Positions 12,101 to 21,448 of a DNA stretch of 64,000 bases are shown piece after piece; position 1 is the first letter of the stretch, and each line of letters begins with the position of its first letter. The stretch is from Haematococcus lacustris. Lineage: Eukaryota > Chlorophyta > Chlorophyceae > Chlamydomonadales > Haematococcaceae. The notes under the pieces were generated by a model that saw only the letters and a list, made by a program, of their open reading frames with translations, ran no database searches and was not told where the DNA came from. The DNA lies in the NCBI GenBank assembly GCA_030144725.1, contig JASKMD010000024.1, positions 5,415,345 through 5,479,344 of the forward strand, written 5' to 3'. The position numbers and the translations under genes are program-made.

Positions 12101-12591
12101 GCACCACTGCATGCTGCATTGCCTTGATCCCTTGATGCCCGTTGACGACTTAGCCAGTACATCATATGCAGGTGGGTGGGTACGATTGAACGTGTTGTGG
12201 TGTGATGTGTGATGGTGCATGCAGGACACCAAGATGAGTCGTTGGGGCAATGATGGGCCACTGCCTGCTGTCAAGCGCTTCTTATGCGGCACTGGCAGTG
12301 GCCATTTCATTGTGGACAGGCAAGGCATGGCGAGGCAGCCAAGGAGCAGGCAGGCAGGCAGGCTGTGGATTGCATGGCAGCATGGATGGGCAGGCACCAC
12401 CAACGCATGTGCAGCTAGGCAGCAGTGGTCCAGTCATGCCATGAGGCTGCTGACTGGAGGTCAGTGGCCTTGTTGTGCTGCGGTGCTTGCGATCATGCAG
12501 GGAGCGAGAACCCTTCTATACTCACCATGCCCAGGGCTACCTGATGAGGCAAGACAGGGCGCCCCCGCAGGTCATCCTGGGCCCTGCCTAG
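6636..12591 (+). CDS. membrane-anchored CmcI/rhamnosyl O-methyltransferase-like protein
   Basis: Seventeen exons joined in frame give 555 aa: 6636-6716, 6795-6888, 6984-7081, 7239-7299, 7746-7846, 8065-8185, 8474-8629, 8964-9024, 9216-9312, 9809-9973, 10330-10417, 10770-10852, 11276-11386, 11714-11821, 11993-12049, 12225-12319, 12501-12591. The start MSILRNVAVGSIALLVVWAM is one hydrophobic segment after a short basic head, a type II signal anchor, so a Golgi or ER lumenal enzyme is likely. The C-terminal half matches the cephalosporin hydroxylase (CmcI) family, whose members are mostly SAM-dependent methyltransferases: PDLIIETGTANGGSS is the SAM-binding loop, VLVLLDSDHSS the acidic motif, then LVTPGSYCVVQDTK and HFIVDREREPFYTHHAQGYL at the end. 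Four introns (from 9313, 10418, 11822 and 12320) begin with GC. The N-terminal half is not recognised. The substrate is unknown; a sugar hydroxyl is a guess from the family. Confidence 0.75.
9144..9210. repeat. CTG trinucleotide run before a splice acceptor
   Basis: About 20 CTG units with a few CCG changes, ending six bases before the exon that starts at 9216. It stands where a polypyrimidine tract would be expected. Confidence 0.85.
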
Positions 12592-12809
12592 GCCCACTGG
12601 CCCCCAGCAAACTCAGCGGGACGCAGCAGGCTGGGTGCCATCAGCGAGACTCTGCAGAATGCGTGATATGAGCTGACCATGCCAGCATGATAGAACATGC
12701 ATCACCGTCTGCAGCACATTGTTACAGACAACCCTACAGAGGTGACTGTGTATGGCTACCAACATACTATTGCGTGATATGGATGGCCTCGTTAACGAGC
12801 CTGGCCAGT
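12592..12809. other. 3' flank of the methyltransferase-like gene
   Basis: Nothing recognisable. No TGTAA motif was seen between the stop and the transposon, so the natural 3' end of the gene may have been moved or interrupted by the insertion at 12810. Confidence 0.4.
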
Positions 12810-14656
12810 CCCTACACCAGGGGTACATGAGTTAAACGACTAGTTTAGGCGTTTAACTGCCTAAACTGCTCGGTGAACGACGACGTATTTAAGCTAGTTT
12901 AATTCTGAGTTAAACTGCTGGTTTAGGAATTAAACCAGGAGTTAAACTGAATCAGGCCGGGGTTTACCGAGGGGCTCGCCAAACCTTGATTATCTTTAAC
13001 AAAGTTTAGCATTAGGGACCTCAGCAACATGCGGCAGCGGTGGCAACAGCAGCAGCGAAGGCAATACCAGCATCAGCCATAGCTACAAGAGCGATGACGT
13101 TGTGGTGTGTGGGCATGGCATGGTTGGAGTGAGCTGGGTTGGCAATAAGTACAAACGCCCGCTCCATGCTGCCTGCTCTAGGCTGGCCGCTCCAGGCTGC
13201 CCGCTCTAGGCTGTTACGCTAAGGGCTGTTGGGTGCCGTAGGGTAGGGAGGACGAGAGGGGAGGAGGGTAGGTAGGTGCGGAAGTGGTGGTGGTGGGATG
13301 GGGCAGGGAAGGGGGAAGGGAGAAGGGGGCCAAGGGGGCGGGAGTGTTACCATCAGACCTGCAGCCAGCAAGAGGCATCCTTGCAGTAAGGCTGGGGACC
13401 ACCAATGTGCAGGGGTGGGCCACTTACAGTTTTGCTTCATGTCATGCCTTGCTGATTTCTTGCTGGCTCCTTGTTGGTTGCTGCTCTACACCACTACCAC
13501 CTTCCTTGCAGGGGAGGGGAGATGGGGAGGGGAGATGGGGAGGGGAGATGGGGAGGGGAGATGGGGAGGGAGGGTACCGTTGAATTGGGGCTGGGCTGGG
13601 CGTGAGGGGTTTGTCGACGGATTGGGAGGGGGTGGGCGTGTCGGAAAAGGGAAGGGGAGGGGAGGTGCTGGTGGTGGTAGTGGGAGAAGGGGATGGGTGT
13701 GACCATCTGAACCTGCAGCAAACAAGGGCATGCTAGCGGTCAGACTAGGTACATAGAGCTGCATAGTTGCAAGGGATAGCCACTGACCACTTGCTGATTG
13801 GAGTGTGTGAGCGGGGGGATGGGGTTGGGTGTGGGGTGAAGGGAGAGATGGCGCTGCTCATGGGTGCCGCTTATTGCTGCCGCTATGAACTATTCATGGC
13901 TGCTCCTGACTGCTCCTGGCTGTCTCTGGCTGCTCTGCCAAGCTGCTTTCCTTGGCTGCACTTCTTGGCTCCTGGCTCACAACTGCTCCTGCGCTCCAGG
14001 CTCCTCCAATACTCCCCCGCTCTAAGCTCCTTGCTGTTTGTGGCTGCGCTCACTAGCTGCACCTTTTAGCTGCGTAGCCTCCTAGCCATTAGAAGTCCAC
14101 CTGCAAGCAACCCATGCCACAGACTTTACCAATCGATTGGTCGTTGATTCGCAACAGCGCACCTTTCCTCTTGCTCCTTTCGCCTTGGCGCATGTTTGCT
14201 ATGGCTGGTCGCGCATGCTGTGAGCTTCAAGCCACACAGTCTATCATCAGTGGTGGCTGCTGGCAGGCGACGGCTGGCTGACGACGGCAGGCGATTTGCT
14301 GTTGGCTGCTCCTGGCTGCTCCTGGCTGCTCCTGGCTGCTATATGCATCATGCCAGTTTGGCGGGGCAGTCTCATTTCCTTCGCGCTCCCTCAGCGAAAC
14401 CTTCGAGTGTGACATGCGAGTTGGCGCATCGGATGTGCACTGGCACCAAGGACTTGCGGCTGTAACATGGCTTGCACAGGTACAAAACCTTGGGCTGGTT
14501 TGCTGTACCTGGTTTGCCTCTTTCTCTGACCAAGGTGCATGATGGTGCCACACTAGGTAAACTAGGTTCGTTCAACTCGACTAGATGGCCTTAAACTAGG
14601 TTAAGTCTGATAACTGACTAGTTTGGTCGTTTAACTCATGTACCCCTGGTGTAGGG
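12810..14656. mobile_element. non-autonomous DNA transposon, 31-bp TIRs, 3-bp TSD
   Basis: Perfect 31-bp inverted ends beginning CCCTACACCAGGGGTACATG lie at 12810-12840 and 14626-14656. The flanks repeat AGT directly (12807-12809 and 14657-14659). Just inside both ends are clustered GTTTAA/TTAAAC motifs, typical of subterminal transposase-binding repeats. The 1.85-kb interior has G-rich 13-bp tandem repeats at about 13511-13570, a partial internal duplication (13350-13430 against 13703-13790) and CTCCTGGCTG repeats, but no transposase. A 3-bp duplication suits PIF/Harbinger or CACTA types; the termini match neither clearly. Confidence 0.85.
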
Positions 14657-15235
14657 AGTGCCTTGGGCTCGGGGTAAAGCCTCAGGGCACTCGCCTGGCT
14701 AATGAAGTGCCAGCAAAGCTGCCTCATGACTACAAGGCTGACTGCGATCCTTCACTCCTGGTGGCTTTTCTTGTAAGAGGATGAGGTTGGTCTGGTCCTA
14801 TTGCCATCAGCCCACTACAAATGTGTGCAGCGGGTGAAGGTGGAGGCTAGCATTCGCTCTCAGCCACCTGCCCCAGCGTTGGGCAACCGCAACAGCAGCA
14901 TGGGACCCTGGGGGGGGGGGCAGGAGGGCAAGGTGTGGGGTTGGGGCAGCGGCCACCACCATCCCCACGCTCCCCGCCACCTGCCCCGGTGTTGGGCATC
15001 AGGAGCAGCAGCAGCATGGGACCTTGGGGGCGGGGGGGGTGGGGTTGGGGCATCGGGCACCATCCCCCCCTTGCTATCAGCCTCTTGCCCCAGCGCTGGG
15101 CGACAACAGCAGCAACCCCACTGGGGCTGGCGGGCTGCCCAGTACTAGTTAACCTGGCTGACCAATCAATGACGCTCGCAGACGCTCGCACCGGCATGGC
15201 CATAGACGCCAAAAACAACAAACTGCGGAACTAGG
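14657..15235. repeat. intergenic DNA with a 100-120-bp minisatellite
   Basis: Three diverged units begin at about 14860, 14979 and 15079, each with a CCCCAG(C/T)G(C/T)TGGGC core, a CAGCAG run, a G run and a CACCATCCCC segment. No gene is supported. From about 15130 the DNA resembles 30160 onward, so the duplicated S1 unit starts here. Confidence 0.6.
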
Positions 15236-15433
15236 AGACGCGACGTATTGCAGCTTGTTCTAAGCAGAAAGCGCTATAGTAGCTAGAGCACACTTCAAGG
15301 ACTTGTCGCATTACATTGAGATTCCCATGTTGTTGCTGAGTCCCTTCCTTAGGTTTCCTAGCTTGCATACCCTGTTCATTGGATAGAGGGGCCCGGATGC
15401 CACAGCACTGGATACTTTGCATGCATAACTTTG

Positions 15434-15486
15434 GCAAGCACTTTCCACGCCACGATCTTTTCGGCGGCGCACATAGTGCAAGTCTT
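15434..15486 (+). promoter_or_regulatory. conserved promoter/5' UTR box of the S1 gene family
   Basis: A block starting GCACTTTCCACGCCACGATC and ending near AGTCTT stands just before the ATG of every intact copy: about 18108-18160, 32464-32518, 47990-48042 (minus), 48390-48445 and 52060-52120. Its conservation beside freely varying introns suggests core promoter or leader function. Confidence 0.5.
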
Positions 15487-15503
15487 CTTGTTAGCTACTC
15501 GTT

Positions 15504-17788
15504 ATGATGCTGTATAATCGTGTGTCCACTGCGCAGCTGCTGCAACGCCGAGTAGCGGTTTCTGCGCCCTTCCTGCGGCCGCTGACTTGCTATGCCGCCG
15601 CAGAAGCCACGCCTGAGGCGGCCACAACCTCTGTTAAGGTGTGTGGCATTGATGTGTGCATTGAGGTGTGCTCTGTTTCGTCCTCACATCAATCAATTCC
15701 ATCCTTCCTCGCTTGAGACTCCCACCGCTGTAACATGCGGACCACCTTGGTTTGCTAGCCAAGTCATTCTCTGAACTAGCCACATATCGCCCCACAGAAC
15801 AAAACACATGTTTGCTTGCAGGGAGAAGAATACCCATATATGATTGGGCATGTCCTAACCGTTGGTTACGTATCTAATTGCAATGCAGGTTAATGAGGTG
15901 TACTCTGGGAAGGTCACAAAGTGAGATCCAGATGTCTCTGGTGCCTCCAGGTGCCATGCTTCTATTGCCACTGCTGGCTGACCACCCTGTCACATCCCTC
16001 TTGTCGTAGGATAATACCAGGTGTAGCATTTGTGACTCTGGACAACAATGTCCTGGGGCGCCTGCACATCAGCATGCTCAGCAAGGAGCGAGTTGAATCC
16101 ATTGAAGAGGTGTTTGCAGTAGGCGACGAGCTGAAGGTGGGCACCGCACTGGTTTGCCAGCAGGCCATGTGTAGAAGTGCTAGGCGCTGGCAGCATGGGT
16201 TACCGGCAGTGATTTGATGGGCAGGCACAGTTTTGATCGTGCCTGTCTGCTGGTGCCATAGGCTGAGAGCAGTGTCAAGGTGCAATGACGGGTATGAGGG
16301 AGCCTGATGCGCATGTATGTTGACCTGCTGTGCACCCAGGCAGTGGTGGTCAGCAATGTTGGTGGGTCCGTCACAGAGCTGTCTACCAAGGCGCTGGAGC
16401 TAGTGCCGGGCCAGATGAAGACCGACAAGCAGGTGAGACCCGAAGGATGACCAAGACAGCCCAGACAGGGTGACACGTTCTCCCAGGATTGATAGGCGCC
16501 TGCCCGAAGTGGGGTGATGGAGATAGGCTTTAATGATGTGAACGCCCCTTACATGCCTGCTGAAAGGGGAGAGGGAAGGACATGGGCAGTACAAGGTAGA
16601 GGGTGTGAGGTGCAATGCTTGGAAAAAGAAGCGAGATTGATGTTGGGAGCTGGCTAGGGTGCATGCATGAGGCAGTGCATGGCCCTGCTCGTTCAGGCTG
16701 TGTTCGCAAGTGCCGCTGAGGGGCATGCCCAATACCTTGTGAGTCAGAACGAAATAATGGAGCAGCGAAGGCAAGCCCTGTCACAACTCCAGGTACGGGT
16801 TGTGGGTGACACTATTCCTAGTGTGGGTCACTTCTGTGTCACACTGATATCTGTTGCCTATATGAGCCAGCTTAGCATTGGGACATACAATCCTAGTGAT
16901 TTGGTGTCTAGCAAACATCACATGAGCAGATGAGATGGAGGTTGTGTACCAGTGTCGACAACAGTATCGTAAATCAATCCTGAATGATGCCTGGAGTTGG
17001 TCGCAATGTGTTGAAGCTGGCGTGTCTGCTGTTGCCCCTCCACTACATCATGATGTGGTCTTAGCCTTCAGAGCCCCTGGCCCTACCTTTCCATACTCGA
17101 TGCCCCTGCTACTGTGCCTGCTGTCAAATCCCGGCTTGTCGTCTGCGGTAGCAGGTCGGCTCAGTCGTGACTGGCACGGCTAAGGTTCGGCGCAAGGATG
17201 GCTGGCTGATTGCCCTAAATGGTGCATCAGCACTGGTGCGCCCTTTCAACCTTACCCAGAGCTTGGAGCGAGGTCAAAGCGTGCAGGTGCGGAGCTGTGC
17301 TGTGCAGGTGTAAGGACAGGGCAGTAGTGAAGGTTTAGGATGAGGGTGGGTAAGGAACCAGGTGAACGGAGAGCTAGATGACAAACAAAGGCTGGCTGTG
17401 ACGCCTACTCCATCCCCCTTCCGCTCCCTTTACCTTCCTGCTGCACCCTTCACTTTCACTCGCTGCTGGCTGGCACCCCTCACACCCATCCCTATCCTTA
17501 GCTACCGCCCGCCAACTCCCTCACATCCCTTGACCCACCATAACTCATCATCACCACTTCTACTCCTGACACTGGTTGTTGCTGTCGACCCTCATCTTGC
17601 AGATCCTCATTACTGAGATCAGGGAGCTGTCAGCTATGGCAGTTGCCACAATGCGCTTTGAGCAGAAGCCAGACGGCACATATCAACCTCTGCCCCGCCC
17701 TGCTAAGTCAACAGAGATCAAAGCAGAATCCGAGCCAGCAGCTGAGCCAGCAGCTGAGCCAGCAGTTGAGCCAGCATCAAAAGCTTGA
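15504..17788 (+). CDS. plastid ribosomal protein S1-like, array copy 1
   Basis: Seven exons give 266 aa: 15504-15638, 15889-15920, 16010-16136, 16340-16432, 16697-16792, 17155-17286, 17603-17788. Exon 1 (MMLYNRVSTAQLLQRRVAVS, then Ala/Thr-rich) looks like a chloroplast transit peptide. Residues about 46-130 form one S1 RNA-binding domain: SGKVTKIIPGVAFVTLD, GRLHISMLSKERV, VFAVGDELK, then LSTKALELVPGQM, which matches the LSTKKLEPTPGDM signature after an S1 domain in plastid and cyanobacterial S1. A helical linker (EIMEQRRQAL) leads to a second S1 domain (VGSVVTGTAKVRRKDGWLIA). The tail is an Ala-Glu-Pro repeat. The known role of plastid S1 is binding mRNA on the 30S subunit. At 266 aa with two domains this is shorter than the usual three-domain protein of about 400 aa, so a specialised paralogue is possible. 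Confidence 0.7.
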
Positions 17789-17804
17789 GGACTACGCCAT
17801 CAAT

Positions 17805-18025
17805 GAAGTATTCGGCAGCATGTGTGCACCGCGCAGTGCTGAAGCTGTTGCTTACATCAGAGCATGTATTTCATGCCAACATCGGTTGCCTGACTCTCGT
17901 AAGGGGGGAGGGGTAGGAAATTATGTATTGGTGCCGGATGCTTGCTGCATGCAAACAGTCCGGAAAACAAATAACACACAGCCTCTACGCCCTAATAGGG
18001 GAAAAATATGCTGTAAGACAATCTG
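17805..18025 (+). repeat. S1 3' flank segment, repeated at 23328-23520
   Basis: The stretch from CATGTGTGC onward, through CTGACTCTCG and GGTGCCGGATGCTTGCTGCA, recurs almost unchanged directly after the Fanzor stop codon at 23329. A TGTAA motif at 18012-18016 could be the polyadenylation signal of copy 1. Confidence 0.8.
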
Positions 18026-18164
18026 CACTGACAGTGCCTCGAGAGTCTCCTGATCCATTCATACATGCTGCTGAGAGTGCTCTAGCAGCCTCCCTCGAAA
18101 CTAGCTGACACTTTCAACGCCACGATCTTTTCGGCGGCGCACATAGTGCAAGTCTTGTTGTTAG

Positions 18165-20435
18165 ATGCTGTATAACCGTGTGTCCAATGCACACTTGCTG
18201 CAACGTCGAGTGGCGGTTTCTGCGCCCTCCCTGCGGCCGCTGACTTGCCATGCCGCCGCAGAAGCCACGCCTGAGGCGGCCACAACCTCAGTCAAGGTGT
18301 GTGGCATTGATGTGTGCATCGGGTGGTGCTCTGTTTCGTCCTCACATCAATCTATTCCATCCTTGCTCCTTTTTTGACTTGCACTGCTGTAGCTCGCAGT
18401 CCACTTTGGTTTGCTGGCCCATCTATTCATAGTCTAGATCCGCCACAAATTCCTTCGAAAACAAAAGACGTGTTTGCTGGCAAGGAGAGGCATACACACA
18501 TGTGAAGGGCATGTCTTAAGACGATGATCACGTCCATGATTGCCATGCAGATTGACGAGTTGTGCTCTGGGAAGGTCACCAAGTGAGATGCAGACGTCTC
18601 TGGTGCATCCTTGTGCCATGGTTCTGTTACCACTGCTGTGCTGCCCTGCCCTTTTTCCTGCCTTAGGATATTACCAGAAATGGTATCTGTAACTCTGGAT
18701 AACAATGACCCGGCGAGCCTGCACATCAGCATGATCAGCAGAGAGCGAGTGGATGACATCGAAGAGGTGTTTGCAGTAGGCGATGAGCTGAAGGTGGGCA
18801 TGGCTCTGGCTTGCTGGCAGGCCATGTGTAGAAGTACTATGCGCTGGCAGAATGGGGTTGTGCTAACCGGCAATTGTTCAATGTTGGGCAAGGGGCCAGG
18901 GCTATTGCCACAGTGCTTCTGCTAAAGCCTACTCCTGCTGGCACCATGAACTGAAAAAACGTGAAGGTGCAATGACAGGTATGAGGGAGCCTGGTACATA
19001 TGCGTGTTGGTGTGCTGTGCACCCAGGCAGTGGTGGTCAGCATTGCAAAAAGAACGGGCATAAAGCTGTCAACTAAGGCGCTGGAGCTAGTACCGGGTCA
19101 GATGAAGACCGACAAGCAGGTGAGATCGGATGTAAATGTCCCTCCCATGCTTGCTAAGGAGAACAGGCATGGGCAATACAAGGAACACAGTGGGAGGTGA
19201 ATGCTTGGGAAGAAAAGCGAGGTTGATGTTGGGAGCTGGCTAGGGTACATGCTTGAGGCAGTGCATGGCCCTGCGTGTTCAGGCTGTGTTCGCAAGTGCT
19301 GACAAGGGGCTTGCCCAATACCGTGTGTGGAAGAATGGGATGATGGAGCAGCGCCGGCAAGCTCTGTCCCACCTCCAGGTACGGCGTGTGGGTCACGCTA
19401 TTCCTAGCGTGAGCCACTCCTGTGTCAAACTGATTTCTGTGTATCTGTTCTTATAATGAGACACACCTTTGGTCTCAATGTGCATTGTTGGACGTTTTAG
19501 ACAAGCAACTCAGCAGCGGCAGCAGCAGCAGCAGCAGCAATGGTTGCACCTGACATGCCTGGTGAGGTGCTGTCCTGCTGCCTAGCCCTTCCCACAACAA
19601 TGTGTGCCTGCTGTTGCCCCTCAATTACATCATGATGTGGTCTTAGCCTCGAGAGCTCCTGGCCCTACCTTTCCATGCTTGATGCCCTGGCTCCCTTGCT
19701 AGCCTCACTCCTTTGCTGCCATGCTGCTGTTATGCTGCTGTATGTAACACTGGCCTGTCATCTGTGGTACCAGGTTGGCTCAGTAGTAACTGGCACGGCA
19801 AAGATGCGGCGTAAGGATGGCTGGATGGTTATGTTGGATGGTGTGGCAGCACTGGTGCGCAACTATGACCAGCACTTGGAACGACGTCAAAGTGTGCAGG
19901 TGCGGATCTGGGCTGTGCGGGCCACAAGTGACAGCACACGCAAAAGGGTGCATCATTGTAGGGTGAGGGTGAGGGTGGATTATGAACCAGGTGAAGGAGA
20001 GATCGTGGACAAACAAAGGCTGGCTGTGGCGCCTATTCCATCCCCTTCCGCTTCCTTCGCTTTCACCCTTCGCTTTCAATCGTTACCGGCTGGCACCCCT
20101 ACCACCCATCTTCATTTCTTTTCGCTGCCCGCCAGACCCCTCACCACCCCTGACCCACCATCTCCCATCATTATGACTTGTGCTCCTGACCTTTGTTGCT
20201 GCTGTCGACATCCTTCTTGCAGGTCCTCATTACTAGCATCAAGCAGAAACCTGGTTTGGTGTTGGGAACAATGCGCTTTGAGCAGAAGCCAGACGGCACC
20301 TACCAGCCTCTGCCCCGCCTCCGTGCTAAGTCAACGGAGACTACAGCAGAGACTGCGCCAGCAGCTCAGCCAGCAGCTGAGCCAGCTGCTCAACCAGCAG
20401 CTGAGCCAGCAGCTCAGCTAGTATCAAAAGATTGA
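18165..20435 (+). CDS. plastid ribosomal protein S1-like, array copy 2
   Basis: Exons 18165-18296, 18551-18582, 18667-18793, 19027-19119, 19283-19378, 19774-19899 and 20223-20435 give 272 aa with the same intron positions and phases as copy 1. The start lacks the extra Met codon (MLYNRVSNAHLLQRR). The first S1 domain reads ILPEMVSVTLDNNDPASLHI; the second has RRKDGWMVMLDGVAALVRNY and is two codons shorter than in copy 1. The tail alternates AQP and AEP units and ends LVSKD rather than ASKA. No frame break was found. Confidence 0.7.
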
Positions 20436-20444
20436 TGGCAGGTA

Positions 20445-20767
20445 CACAGAAAGGTTCCTAATTTGATCAACGTATGGGCGTCTCAGGCCCATTGCTGCTT
20501 CACTTTGGTACTAATGTGGAAGCCAAGCACATAGCCGTGCAACCCTTCATGGCATCTATCCACAGCGCCCTTGATCATCTCCATATGCCCATCAGCAGCA
20601 AAGATATGACGTGTTTTAGTACCATACCTTCAAAAAGCCAGTTTTACATTGAAAGTCCCCTAATGTGAGCATGTCGTTGACCGTGTATGAAAGGAGGCAT
20701 GCGTGTTGAAGAGCGGAAATGGGAGAACGGCCAATATAGGCCTAGCCAAATTAGGAACCTTTCTGTG
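20445..20767. mobile_element. MITE with TA target duplication, pogo/mariner type
   Basis: Perfect 21-bp inverted ends starting CACAGAAAGGTTCCTAATTT, flanked by TA at 20443-20444 and 20768-20769. At 323 bp with no coding capacity it is non-autonomous. Its ends resemble those of the large TA-flanked element at 35114-44875 (CACAG, then AAGCACCTAAGTTG), so that family may supply the transposase. It sits just behind the stop codon of S1 copy 2. Confidence 0.85.
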
Positions 20768-20769
20768 TA

Positions 20770-21026
20770 CACTATCTGAGCGGTGCTGGCAATGTCGATC
20801 CGGGGTACCCCGCACTGAAATTCGACGCTGAAATCAACGTTGCCAATGTTACTGTTGCCAATGTTACTGTTGTCAATGTTACTGTTGTCAATGTAAGTCG
20901 CGATGAGAGTGGAGACAGTACGCGGTACGCGGCCAGCACAGCCACCACAGCAGCGCTGGGCCGAGAGTGCAATCCGGGAGGGGGCGTACCGCGGCCGAGC
21001 TGCAGGTACAGGTTGCGCTCCGCACC
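20770..21026. other. flank with a 15-bp tandem repeat
   Basis: Four units of roughly TGCCAATGTTACTGT lie at about 20835-20893. No gene is supported. Confidence 0.5.
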
Positions 21027-21176
21027 ATGAGGCCCAGCAGCAAGCTGGCGAGCAGCGCCCTCTTGCTGCAGGCCTCCACCCAAAGCACAAGTTGGTCGTG
21101 GAGCCGCGCCTCCACCACTTCGGAAGGCACGACCGCGCCCGCCTCTTACCCCGCAGCGGCCACACCCCTCATCAAG
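21027..21176 (+). CDS. transit-peptide-like first exon upstream of the Fanzor gene
   Basis: An open 50-codon exon, MRPSSKLASSALLLQAST onward, rich in Ser, Thr and Ala with few acidic residues, ends PAAATPLIK at a GTGTGC donor. Its end (GCGGCCACA, then CAAG and GTGTG) resembles the exon 1 end of the S1 genes, so it may be the first exon of a diverged S1 copy. It is in phase with an acceptor at 21442 (CTACTACAG after a T-rich tract), so it could also be spliced to the Fanzor reading frame, which would give 633 aa. Confidence 0.35.
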
Positions 21177-21448
21177 GTGTGCCTCTTACCACTTTTTGAG
21201 TTATAGTGGTTGTGGGCCCAGTGCGCTGCATCGTTGGCCTGCATGTTCCGCTGAGCCTGTGCTGGCGGCGGTCAACCTACCTGTCCGAGGCGATTACGTC
21301 TACGCTGTCTGTTTCGCTGCATTTTCCCAACTCGCTTGTGCCTTCGATGTCCTGATTTTCCTGGTTTTTTTCCTGGTTTTCCTGTTAGTTTTATGTTTGT
21401 TTATCGCTTCATTGTATTTTGTGTGTGTACCATCTACTACAGAGCGCG

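Noticed and set aside
12810..14656. hAT element starting at CAGGGG with 8-bp duplication
   Set aside because: The eight bases outside CAGGGG are inverted (CCCTACAC and GTGTAGGG), not directly repeated, so they belong to the terminal repeat.
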